DNA from: Hyphomonadaceae bacterium
GTDB taxonomy: Bacteria > Pseudomonadota > Alphaproteobacteria > Caulobacterales > Aquidulcibacteraceae
DNA length: 34,156 nucleotides
Assembly (NCBI GenBank): GCA_020848895.1
Contig: JADLHI010000164.1
Span: 1-34,156 of the forward strand
Direction: 5' to 3'
Shown here: one piece after another, positions 17,856 through 25,616 of the stretch
Position numbering within the stretch: the stretch's first letter is position 1
How the letters are laid out: each line of letters opens with the position of its first letter
Made by a program: the position numbers and the translations under genes
Notes under the pieces: model-generated
What the model saw: the letters and a program-made list of their open reading frames with translations, nothing else
The model's database searches: none
What the model was told of the DNA's origin: nothing

Positions 17856-19421
17856 TTAGGCGCGTGTCAGCGCCGCGCGTTTGGCCTCTTCCAGCACTGC
17901 CAGATATTCGAGCGCCACTTTATCCCAGCCGCGCGTGCGGGCGATGTGCGCCACGTGCTCGCGCTGGCGGGCGAGCACTTCGTTCCGGTTCGCGAGCGCG
18001 TATTCGACCTTGTCGGCCATATCCATGGCCGAAGACGGGTCGAACAGCATGTAGTCCATAGCGACCGGATCGAGGCTCTCGAGATTTGCGGCGTTCTTGC
18101 TCAGCAAGCATGGCGTGCCCATCGACACCGCCTCGCCGAAAATGAACGACAGCCCGCCCTCGAAATAGGAGGGGTGAACCGCGAGTGCGGCCGCGTGATA
18201 AAGCGCCGCGTGCACATCCGCCGGCAGCGCCGGCGCAATGGTCAGATACTCCCACGCATCGAGACGCTGCACCGTTGCGACGAACGGATCGGACTTGTTC
18301 GCGAGGTCGATGAAGGCAGAGACAACCAAATGCAGCGGGACGCCGCGCACGCGGTTGAGTTCCACGGCCATTTCAACGAGGCGCGGCAAATTCTTGTACG
18401 GCCGCGCCTGCTGCGGGCAAAACGCGAACTGAAGCTCGCTAAAATCGGTGCTGTCAGCCAGCAGACCCCAAAAGCGCGCGTGTGGGAGGTCTTTGCGCGA
18501 TGACAGCATATCGCGCGCATAGGTGCGGATGAGGCCATTCGCGTGCGAGCGCGTCTCGAAGCGCCGCGGTTCCAGCTGCGGTCCTTGCCAAGATGCGGAG
18601 ATGTCCATCAGGCAATGCGGAATAACGGCGGTCTTTTCGCGCTCGGCGCCGAAATAGCCGACGACGTGACGCGAGCGCACATCCTCGGTAAAACTGATGA
18701 TGCGGTCCGCTGCAGCCACCGTCTGCCCGAATTGCTCTTCAATGTTGCGGCGCGCGGATTCCGGGAAGTTCTCGGGGAAGTCGGCCAGCACATAGTCAGG
18801 GAAGATCAGAACGAACGGCGCCCTAAAGCCAACTGCCGAATTGAAACCCGGGTAGGGCGAGATCCAAACGTCGACGCCTTTGAGCGAATTCGCGTAGATG
18901 ACGTTGGCGTTGTACTCGGCTTGTACCAAGGTCGCTGGCGCGATCAGGTCGGCGAGACGCGAATGCGATACGACGCGACGCATACGGTTGATCGGATCGA
19001 TCCACTCGTACGCGGCGCGCACCCAACGCATCGGGTTGAGCACGCGGCCGACTGCGGCAAACACGATCGCGAGTGCGCCAACAGCCAACTGACCATAGCT
19101 CGGCCGGCGTAGCATGTTGGCGATCCAGCGGCGCAGCCAATCCGGCTTGCGCACACCTTTGCGCGTCGAGTCTTGATAGACGTTCCAACGGAAGCGAGAG
19201 CCCGGCGCGCATTTGAAGGTGACGTGGTCGCGCACGCGCGGCGGCAGTTCGGAAATAAACGCCTGCAGTTCTTCTTCCATCCAGGGCGGCGCGCAGAGGA
19301 CGTATTTGACGCCCTTGGTCGTGGCCGTGCCTTCGATGATGTAGCCGATCAAGCGCCCGATACCCTCGGTGCGCCAGCGCGCTTTCGGCGGCAGTTGAAT
19401 CCAGACGCCAACTTTTGTCAT
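17856..19421 (-). CDS. large GT4-like glycosyltransferase
   Basis: The 521-aa protein carries a GT-B fold with an expanded N-terminal half. Residues about 95-175 include a long basic/hydrophobic insertion (RRWIANMLRRPSYGQLAVGA...) that could sit on the membrane. The C-terminal half has FCPQQARPYKNLPRLVEMAV and HPSYFEGGLSFIFGEAVSMGTP, with an E-x7-E-like pair, as in mannosyl- and related GT4 transferases. The start overlaps the upstream gene by 4 bases (ATGA), so they are coupled. It lies 76 bp upstream of the aminotransferase. Sugar specificity is unknown. Confidence 0.85.
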   Translation of the reverse strand: MTKVGVWIQLPPKARWRTEGIGRLIGYIIEGTATTKGVKYVLCAPPWMEEELQAFISELPPRVRDHVTFKCAPGSRFRWNVYQDSTRKGVRKPDWLRRWIANMLRRPSYGQLAVGALAIVFAAVGRVLNPMRWVRAAYEWIDPINRMRRVVSHSRLADLIAPATLVQAEYNANVIYANSLKGVDVWISPYPGFNSAVGFRAPFVLIFPDYVLADFPENFPESARRNIEEQFGQTVAAADRIISFTEDVRSRHVVGYFGAEREKTAVIPHCLMDISASWQGPQLEPRRFETRSHANGLIRTYARDMLSSRKDLPHARFWGLLADSTDFSELQFAFCPQQARPYKNLPRLVEMAVELNRVRGVPLHLVVSAFIDLANKSDPFVATVQRLDAWEYLTIAPALPADVHAALYHAAALAVHPSYFEGGLSFIFGEAVSMGTPCLLSKNAANLESLDPVAMDYMLFDPSSAMDMADKVEYALANRNEVLARQREHVAHIARTRGWDKVALEYLAVLEEAKRAALTRA

Positions 19422-20512
19422 GGCGCGCGCCCCGTTGCGGACTCAGCCAGCTTGATAAGACCTGCTATGTCGCCGCGCGACGTCGTGTGCACGCTTGGCC
19501 AGCGTTGGAATGTGCGCTCAGGCATTGCGCTATAGAATGAGACTTGGCGGCCTTGCTCGACCCAATTGGCGATCGCGAACGCGCGGGGCCCTGCATCGAC
19601 CATCAGCGCAATGGAGTGAGCGTTGGCAAGCGCCTCGCGCACAATTGAAAGCGAGGCGACTTTGGTTCGCGCTATCCACGACCGTTGCCGGGCTGCGCTG
19701 TCGAGCTCGACGGTGCGGATTGCGCCTTGTGGGCCGCTGCGCTGGACCTCCGCGATGGTCGCAAGGATGGGCGCGGCGTTGCGGCGCGTGGATTGGCGTT
19801 CGATAAGCGTCTTCGCCGTCTCGGTGTCGTTGGCGTTGTCCGAGATCACCAGGATGCGGCGGTTTTGTTCGCCGAGCGCGGCGGCGGGACTGCGCCAGGC
19901 CGAGACGCGTTCCGCGCCGAGGCCAAATCGTTTGCGCGCGGAATCAAGGTCGTTTGGAGCGGCGGCGGTGATGGCCGCTGTCTGATGCAGCATCCGCTTT
20001 GAGAACGCTGATTCAGCCGTGTGTGCGGGTGTAAGCAGGTCCGCGAGCGGGTGATATGTCGTCGCGATCGGGCGCGCCGGATAGATTTTGTGATCGCCCA
20101 CCCAATCAGGGAGCAGCCAGAGATTTGCATCTTTGAAGTCGATTGCGCCGTCGCGCGGCACGCGCCAGATCGAGTTTGCGCCGCGATCGCCTGGGGCGGC
20201 GTCTGCGTTAACCCGCTGATAGCGCGTGTCCAGCGCCGCGCGCGTTCCGGTCTCGTACATAAGCGCGCGCAAACTCGCCGCGTGCTTTGGAAAGCCGGCC
20301 TCGAGCGCCGCGGCAGGGGCGGAGAGCCGTGTTTCGCCGATGGCCAAGATGTCAGCCGGCGTCGGCGTGTCCGTCACGCCAAACTCAATGCCGAAGACGA
20401 TGTTGTCGTGCTCGAAGTCCTGCGCAAAGCGGAACGCCGTGCGCATCTGCTCATAGAAGCAGAAGGGATCAGAAGCCCAATCCAGCAGAACTGCTAGCCG
20501 CGAACTCGCCAT
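19418..20512 (-). CDS. uncharacterised protein, first gene of the GT/aminotransferase operon
   Basis: I do not recognise a named family in this 364-aa soluble protein. It starts MASSRLAVLLDWASDPFCFYEQMR. It has a Rossmann-like strand-loop (RRILVISDNANDTETAKTLI) after residue 210, and then alternating strand and helix stretches (SIALMVDAGPRAFAIANWVEQG) near 300. That arrangement would allow a divergent GT-B glycosyltransferase, but no E-x7-E or other donor motif is evident. It is coupled by 4 bases to the GT4 downstream, which argues for a role in the same glycan. Confidence 0.7.
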   Translation of the reverse strand: MASSRLAVLLDWASDPFCFYEQMRTAFRFAQDFEHDNIVFGIEFGVTDTPTPADILAIGETRLSAPAAALEAGFPKHAASLRALMYETGTRAALDTRYQRVNADAAPGDRGANSIWRVPRDGAIDFKDANLWLLPDWVGDHKIYPARPIATTYHPLADLLTPAHTAESAFSKRMLHQTAAITAAAPNDLDSARKRFGLGAERVSAWRSPAAALGEQNRRILVISDNANDTETAKTLIERQSTRRNAAPILATIAEVQRSGPQGAIRTVELDSAARQRSWIARTKVASLSIVREALANAHSIALMVDAGPRAFAIANWVEQGRQVSFYSAMPERTFQRWPSVHTTSRGDIAGLIKLAESATGRAP

Positions 20513-20579
20513 TGTTTTCTACTGCGCCACGCTCTGCACGAACGATAAGGCGCGACTTCCGCGCGCACCGCTTGATTCC

Positions 20580-20608
20580 CGTAAACTCATATGTTTGCTG
20601 GGTGTCAA
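20580..20608 (-). promoter_or_regulatory. possible sigma70-type promoter for the leftward operon
   Basis: On the minus strand an exact TTGACA (20608-20603) is followed after 17 bases by TTTACG (20585-20580), a poor -10 match. It lies about 70 bases before the ATG at 20512, in the 125-bp gap between divergent genes. Only the -35 element is convincing. Confidence 0.3.
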
Positions 20609-20637
20609 TCGGATACCCGATGCGGGACATAGGCGGC

Positions 20638-21273
20638 ATGACACAACGGGTAATCCTTCTGGGCGGCGGGGGGCACGGGATCGTCGTAGCGGGCTTAGCG
20701 GCGGCTTGCAGCATGCACATACAGGGCGTGGTGGATCCCGATCCTGAAGTCGCGCGCCGGTTCGCCGGCGCCGAATGGATGGGCGGTGAAGACGCCGCTG
20801 TCTTGTTGTACGCTCCGGATGCAGTCCTTCTCCTAAATGGCGTGGGCGCAAACCGGCCCGCAACCGTACGCAGGCGCGTGTACGAGGCATTGCACGGGCG
20901 CGGTTATCTTTTCCCTACTCTGGTCCATCCGACAGCATGGGTGGCGCCCGGCGTAGATCTCGCCGATGGCGCTCAGATCATGGCTGGGGCGATGATCCAG
21001 CCGGAGACGCGTGTCGGTTCTAACTCAATCATTAACACGCGCGCGAGCATCGATCACGAGTGCCGCATTGGCGCTCACGTTCACATCGCACCGGGCGCCA
21101 CGTTGTGCGGCAACGTCGTCGTCGAAGATGGCGCAATGGTGGGGGCGGGCGCTGTCGTGACGCCGGGTATATACATCGGCACCGGCGCCATGGTTGGCGC
21201 CGGCGCTGCTGTTACGAAGAACGTTCCTGCGGGAGTCACCGTGCGCGGTGTGCCTGCGCGACCCAGCTCTTAG
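20638..21273 (+). CDS. PglD/NeuD-family sugar O/N-acyltransferase (left-handed beta helix)
   Basis: Taken from the ATG at 20638 (AGGCGG just before it), the protein has 211 residues. An N-terminal Rossmann-like domain (VILLGGGGHG, 5-14) is followed by hexapeptide repeats forming a left-handed beta helix, with the likely catalytic His140 in RASIDHECRIG and ending GAGAAVTKNVPAGVTVRGVP. This is the architecture of PglD, PerB and NeuD, which acetylate amino sugars with acetyl-CoA. Beside the DegT aminotransferase, N-acetylation of the 4-amino sugar is the natural partner reaction. The in-frame upstream extension (to 20287) overlaps the divergent gene and is rejected. Confidence 0.88.
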   Translation: MTQRVILLGGGGHGIVVAGLAAACSMHIQGVVDPDPEVARRFAGAEWMGGEDAAVLLYAPDAVLLLNGVGANRPATVRRRVYEALHGRGYLFPTLVHPTAWVAPGVDLADGAQIMAGAMIQPETRVGSNSIINTRASIDHECRIGAHVHIAPGATLCGNVVVEDGAMVGAGAVVTPGIYIGTGAMVGAGAAVTKNVPAGVTVRGVPARPSS

Positions 21274-22193
21274 ATGTTGCGCATCGGGCTGGATTCTTTG
21301 AGCAGCGGCATGATGCGCAGTAGCTCATCAATGCCATCGCTCAGCGAAACCGTTGCGCGATAGCCAAGCGACTTGATGCGATCGTACGAGACTTCGTAGT
21401 CGCGCTTGTCTTTGTCTTCGCCGAACTCAGCGCCGTGCAGGTAGTAGTCGTACTTCTGACGGACCATCTCGGCGACTTGGCGCTTGGTGTAGTTCATCGT
21501 GTCGTCGCCGACGTTGAACGGTTTGCCGGCCATGTCGGAATAATTATCGAGTGTGAAGAGCACGCTGCGCGCGGCGTCTGTTGAGTGCAGGAACGTGCGG
21601 CGCGCGTGGCCTTCGAACATCACGAACGTCTTGTAATGGACGACCTGATAAACGATGTCGTTGACGATCAGGTCGAGACGGATGCGCGGCGAAATGCCGA
21701 ACACGGTGGCGAAGCGCAGCGGCACACCGTTGCGGCCTAGAACGTGCTTTTCAGCTTCCGCTTTGGTTTCGCCGTAGAGGCTGACCGGGTTGATCGGCGT
21801 GTCTTCAGTGCAAACGCCGTCGACCTGGCCATAGGTTGAGCCGGTCGAAGCCTGGATTACCATCTGGTTTTTGGTGGCGGTCTTGCCGAGGAAGGCGACG
21901 GCGTCGAGGTTGATCGTGCGCGCGTCCAACGGCTTTTCGGCGCAAGCCGGGAAGCCGACGATGGCCGCCAAGTTGACGATGGCGTCATGCTTCTTGATCA
22001 GCTCGCCATAGATGCGCTCATCGCGGACATCGCCCTTCACGAGGGCGAGGTTCGGGTGGGACGCGACCGGCAATAGCGCTTGAATGCCCCACATCAGGCT
22101 GTCGAGAACGGTGACTTGGTCCCCACGCTCGAGCAGCTTCGGCACCAAAAGTGAACCGAGATAACCCGCGCCGCCGGTAACCAGCACTTTCAT
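21270..22193 (-). CDS. NAD-dependent epimerase/dehydratase (extended SDR)
   Basis: The 307-aa protein has the cofactor loop GGAGYLG (7-13), catalytic Ser/Thr in ASTGSTYG (115-122) and Tyr140/Lys144 in LYGETKAEAE. Residue pattern is that of UDP-glucose 4-epimerase-like and nucleotide-sugar dehydratase SDRs, but the substrate is not evident. It converges on the acyltransferase gene, overlapping it by 4 bases at the stops. No strong ribosome-binding site is seen. A role in making a sugar donor for the same glycan is inferred from position. Confidence 0.83.
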   Translation of the reverse strand: MKVLVTGGAGYLGSLLVPKLLERGDQVTVLDSLMWGIQALLPVASHPNLALVKGDVRDERIYGELIKKHDAIVNLAAIVGFPACAEKPLDARTINLDAVAFLGKTATKNQMVIQASTGSTYGQVDGVCTEDTPINPVSLYGETKAEAEKHVLGRNGVPLRFATVFGISPRIRLDLIVNDIVYQVVHYKTFVMFEGHARRTFLHSTDAARSVLFTLDNYSDMAGKPFNVGDDTMNYTKRQVAEMVRQKYDYYLHGAEFGEDKDKRDYEVSYDRIKSLGYRATVSLSDGIDELLRIMPLLKESSPMRNI

Positions 22194-22291
22194 TGTACGA
22201 AATTCCCCTCAAAAATTTGGCGTGAGATACCATCGCGGGTTAGGGTGGGCAACTCGCGTTCTGCATGCCTGAACCGCGCAGTAGAGGGGGC

Positions 22292-22523
22292 CTAGCCTAG
22301 ATAGTCGGAGTGATACTTCCGCAGGTCCTCGACCCTCCTTGCAGGCGCGGATTGACGCCTCCAAGTCCTCGGCGGTCACGGAATCGTTCTCTTTCGCGCC
22401 GTGTTCCTCTTCGAACTCGTTGATGGCTTTGAGGAGATGCCTGATTTTGCGTTTGTTAGCCGGATTCTCACGCTGGCGCAGCTTTTTGTGCGCCCAATCG
22501 CGGATCTCGTTCAGGGGCGTCAA
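22292..22523 (-). pseudogene. small frameshifted gene of unknown function
   Basis: The only gap over 300 bases (22,194-22,581) holds this. From a TTG at 22523, about 64 codons with strong GC3 bias encode a charged helical sequence (EIRDWAHKKLRQRENPANKR, LLKAINEFEEEHGAKENDS). Near 22,335 the codon bias collapses, whereas shifting by one base gives VEDLRKYHSDYLG and then a TAG at 22292-22294. The composite, about 77 residues, is more gene-like than either single frame, so one base appears inserted. In the unshifted frame the reading would run on to 22209. No ATG or good ribosome-binding site is present. It may be a decayed gene or an assembly indel. No family is recognised. Confidence 0.45.
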
Positions 22524-22581
22524 TCCGCGTGTGTATGCCTGACAAGTAGAGGACGCGGCCGAAAGTTCCTCCCGATGGCCG

Positions 22582-23373
22582 CTACGAAGCCGACTGCGGT
22601 GCAGGCTCCGGCCTGGTCGCGTTCAGATAAGCGGTGGTGACATCGGTCGTGTCGCCGTCCATCACCACCTTGCCCGCCGAGAGCCAGATCGTGCGCGTGC
22701 AGACGTTGCGGATGGTTGAGATGTCGTGGCTGACCAGCACGAGCACCTCAGCTGAGTGCACCAGGTTCCGCATGCGCGCGGCCGCCTTCACTTGGAACGC
22801 CGCATCGCCGGCGCCGAGCATTTCGTCGAGCAGTAGCACATTGCCTTGTAGATAGGTCGAGATCGCGAAGGCGAGCCGCACCGCCATACCCGACGAATAG
22901 GTCCGGACAGGTAAGTGGATGAAGTCGCCCAGTTCGGCGAATTCGACGATCTCACCTTGGCGCGCGCGAATTTCTGTCGGGCTGAGGCCCATGACGAGGC
23001 CCCGATAGAGGATATTCTCCAACCCGGTAGCCTCTAATTCAAAGCCCAGATTGATGTCAAACATGCCCTGAATTGCGCCGCGCACCGTAAGCTGGCCGCC
23101 GGTGATCGGATAGACGCCCGCCATGGCACGCAGCAGCGTCGATTTGCCGGAACCGTTGGTCCCTATGATGCCAACACGCTCGCCGCTGACGATCTCAAAC
23201 GATACGCCGTTCAGCGCGCGGATGCTGCCTGGCGGTTCGGCTTCGCGGCCGCCGCCGAAGAGCGAAAAGAGTTGTTGCTTGATACTGCGGCGCGTGATCG
23301 GCCCGAGCGGGTAGTCCAGCGCTATGTCCATGGCGCTTATGCTCGCGCCGCGCGGAGAGGCAGAGGTGAGCAT
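22582..23373 (-). CDS. wzt: polysaccharide ABC exporter, ATP-binding subunit (Wzt-like)
   Basis: The 263-aa ATPase has Walker A GTNGSGKS (71-78), the signature YSSGM (159-163) and Walker B VLLLDE (179-184). The RTYSSGMAVRLAFAI stretch is typical of O-antigen and teichoic-acid exporters (Wzt, TagH). It powers transport of lipid-linked polysaccharide across the inner membrane. The protein ends about 80 residues after Walker B, so it lacks the C-terminal carbohydrate-binding domain of longer Wzt proteins that recognise capped glycans. It starts 3 bases after the permease stop, forming one operon. Confidence 0.93.
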   Translation of the reverse strand: MLTSASPRGASISAMDIALDYPLGPITRRSIKQQLFSLFGGGREAEPPGSIRALNGVSFEIVSGERVGIIGTNGSGKSTLLRAMAGVYPITGGQLTVRGAIQGMFDINLGFELEATGLENILYRGLVMGLSPTEIRARQGEIVEFAELGDFIHLPVRTYSSGMAVRLAFAISTYLQGNVLLLDEMLGAGDAAFQVKAAARMRNLVHSAEVLVLVSHDISTIRNVCTRTIWLSAGKVVMDGDTTDVTTAYLNATRPEPAPQSAS

Positions 23374-23376
23374 CGC

Positions 23377-24210
23377 TTACATCCAGTGCACGAGGTTTTT
23401 CCGTTCCACGGAAAACCAAGTTACAGCCAATATCCACAAGATCGCCGTATATGCAGCGATGACGCCAACATCATGCAGATCGGGCAATTGTCCGTGCATC
23501 ATAATAGCGCGAAACACGTCGCAGAACGATGCGATGGGATTGATGTCAGTGAAGAACTTGAGTTGCGGGCTTGAGTAGACGTCGCGCGCGATCAGCACAG
23601 GGCTGATGTACCACATCATGAAAAGCACCAAGCCGATCGCGTGCTGGTAGTCGCGGAACTTCAGATGCGCGATGCCGCTGAGGATCGCGCATGGCAATGC
23701 GAAGAGAAATGCGCTGAGCGCCACAAGCGGCCACATCAGCCACGTCCAGTTCACGGCCTCGGGTGTTGCGATGATGATCATGATCATCGCTGCAACCGTT
23801 CCGAACGAGAAGTTCACGAGCAGTGTCGTGACCGAGCGCAGCGCAAACACCGTGTAGGGAAGGCGCGCCTGGCGCATGTAGCCTTCTGCGGCCTGGAAGC
23901 ATTGCGCACCGCCGGAGATGGATCCCGCTAAGAAATCCCAGAGCACGAACCCGGTAATGACGTACGTGACGTACTCACCGAACGGCGCGTTGAAGATGTT
24001 GATCGCAACCGTTGCGAAGATGGCGCTGAACGCGACCGGCCAAACCAGCGCCCACATGATCCCAAGATACGAACGCCGATAGCGCGAGCGCAGATCGGAG
24101 CCGACCAGATGGAACAGCAAGTGGCGGTGACGGGTCCAGGCTGTTAGCCGGTCCCATTTGGAGCCATTCACGAGAGGGATGTTCTCGTATCGTGCCCAAG
24201 CATCCTGCAT
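23377..24210 (-). CDS. wzm: polysaccharide ABC exporter, permease subunit (Wzm-like)
   Basis: This 277-aa ABC-2 type membrane protein has a cytoplasmic N-terminus, the family motif LRSRYRRSYLGIMWALVWP (about 41-59) and about six membrane spans. With the ATPase it forms the channel that exports undecaprenyl-linked polysaccharide made completely in the cytoplasm. Its presence points to the ABC-dependent, not the Wzx/Wzy, route. It is divergent from the GT4 gene at 24,235 with very little space between, so the promoter for one of the two must lie inside the neighbouring gene or the GT4 start is further downstream. Confidence 0.93.
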   Translation of the reverse strand: MQDAWARYENIPLVNGSKWDRLTAWTRHRHLLFHLVGSDLRSRYRRSYLGIMWALVWPVAFSAIFATVAINIFNAPFGEYVTYVITGFVLWDFLAGSISGGAQCFQAAEGYMRQARLPYTVFALRSVTTLLVNFSFGTVAAMIMIIIATPEAVNWTWLMWPLVALSAFLFALPCAILSGIAHLKFRDYQHAIGLVLFMMWYISPVLIARDVYSSPQLKFFTDINPIASFCDVFRAIMMHGQLPDLHDVGVIAAYTAILWILAVTWFSVERKNLVHWM

Positions 24211-24234
24211 GACTGCGAGGTCCCAATTTCACCA

Positions 24235-25551
24235 ATGCGACCAATGCCTACCGCGCAAGCGGGCGAAGGCTTCGATTTGCATGCGATGCGCCAGCCGGTA
24301 GCATGGGTGCGGTGCTCCATCAATGGAGCACTTTCAGTGCGGGCAGGGCATTTCTTGGGGCAAGCAACGGCGATTCTGAAATCGATCTGGCGTCGCTTGC
24401 CGATACGATTCCGGCGCAGCGCGTTTCGCGCGGCCATCAACGTGTTGGCGCCGGCTCTGCCGATGCCCGTACCTGCGTCGTTGGAGCCAGGGGCGCCTCG
24501 CATTGTCGCAGGATTTTTGACTAGCCCATCTGGGTTAGGCCAATCGGCGCGTCTCGCGATCAAAGCGTTTTCTGGCGCCGGTCACGACACGTACGGTGTG
24601 GATTTGAGCTATGCGTTCAATGAGCCAAGCACCGGCATAAAAGACTCGTTCAGAGATGGACGTCGTTTAACCGGCCCTGGCCAGGTGCTCATCAACGTCA
24701 ACGCACCTTTTATGAAATACACGCTGCAGCTGCTTGGGCGGCGTTTGCTCCAAGACAAGCACGTCACCGGCTATTGGGCGTGGGAACTTGAGCGCGCGCC
24801 TGATGAGTGGCGCAACGGACTTGCGTGCGTGCATCGCGTCGCTGTGCCGAGCCGCTTTGTCGCTGGCGCTGTCGAAGCGTTGGGCTGGCGCGGTGACATC
24901 ATCGTCGCGCCGCATCCCGTTGCACTCGAGGGCGCGCCGCCGTTGCCGCCGCGCCCCGCGGATCAGCCGTTCACGATCGTCTCGTCGTTCAATGTCGCGT
25001 CCGGCTTTGTGCGTAAAAATCCTGTCGCGCTCGTTGAAGCGTTTAAACTCGCATTTCCAAACAACGCGCCTGCGCGCCTTCGCGTGCTAGCCACGAACAC
25101 CGAACACTATCCTGAAGGGAAGGCGGCGCTACTCGCGGCCGTTGGTGGTGATCCGCGCATCGAGCTGTGCATGCAGTCGCTTAGCCGTGAAGAGTATTGG
25201 CGTTGGTACGGGGCGCCTGATCTCTTTGCGTCGCTGCACCGCGCTGAAGGCTTTGGGCTGGGGATCGCTGAATCCATGTGCCGTGGCGTCGCCGTGTTGG
25301 CGACGGACTGGTCCGCCAACTCAGAGTTCGTCGACGCCGAGTCCGGATTTCCCGTGAACTACACGCTGACGCCGGTGAGCGATCCACAGCTCAGATATGA
25401 AGCGCCCGGAAGCTTATGGGCAGAGCCTGACATTGGTCACGCCGCCGAGCTCATGCGGCGCGCCGCCGAGGACAGCGATCTGCGTGTGCGCCTCGCCACA
25501 ATCGGAAAGCAGCGCGCTCTTGCACGGTTTTCCAGCTTTCCACTTGCCTGA
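24235..25551 (+). CDS. glycosyltransferase, GT4-like
   Basis: The 438-aa protein has a glycosyltransferase domain from about residue 90 (RIVAGFLTSPSGLGQSARLA) to the end. GYWAWELERAPDEW, SSFNVASGFVRKNPVALVEA and HRAEGFGLGIAESMCRGVAV give a retaining GT-B fold, with E-x7-E in EGFGLGIAE. Starts downstream of 24,235, such as the ATG at 24,286, are equally possible, because residues 1-85 look unlike coding sequence of the family and no ribosome-binding site is evident. It ends 65 bp before the first RTX gene on the same strand and could be co-transcribed with it. Confidence 0.82.
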   Translation: MRPMPTAQAGEGFDLHAMRQPVAWVRCSINGALSVRAGHFLGQATAILKSIWRRLPIRFRRSAFRAAINVLAPALPMPVPASLEPGAPRIVAGFLTSPSGLGQSARLAIKAFSGAGHDTYGVDLSYAFNEPSTGIKDSFRDGRRLTGPGQVLINVNAPFMKYTLQLLGRRLLQDKHVTGYWAWELERAPDEWRNGLACVHRVAVPSRFVAGAVEALGWRGDIIVAPHPVALEGAPPLPPRPADQPFTIVSSFNVASGFVRKNPVALVEAFKLAFPNNAPARLRVLATNTEHYPEGKAALLAAVGGDPRIELCMQSLSREEYWRWYGAPDLFASLHRAEGFGLGIAESMCRGVAVLATDWSANSEFVDAESGFPVNYTLTPVSDPQLRYEAPGSLWAEPDIGHAAELMRRAAEDSDLRVRLATIGKQRALARFSSFPLA

Positions 25552-25616
25552 GTGCTTCGCCGGGATACTTCTTGCCTGCGGGGTCTGCGCGGATCTCGCC
25601 GTGGGAGGAAGACGCG

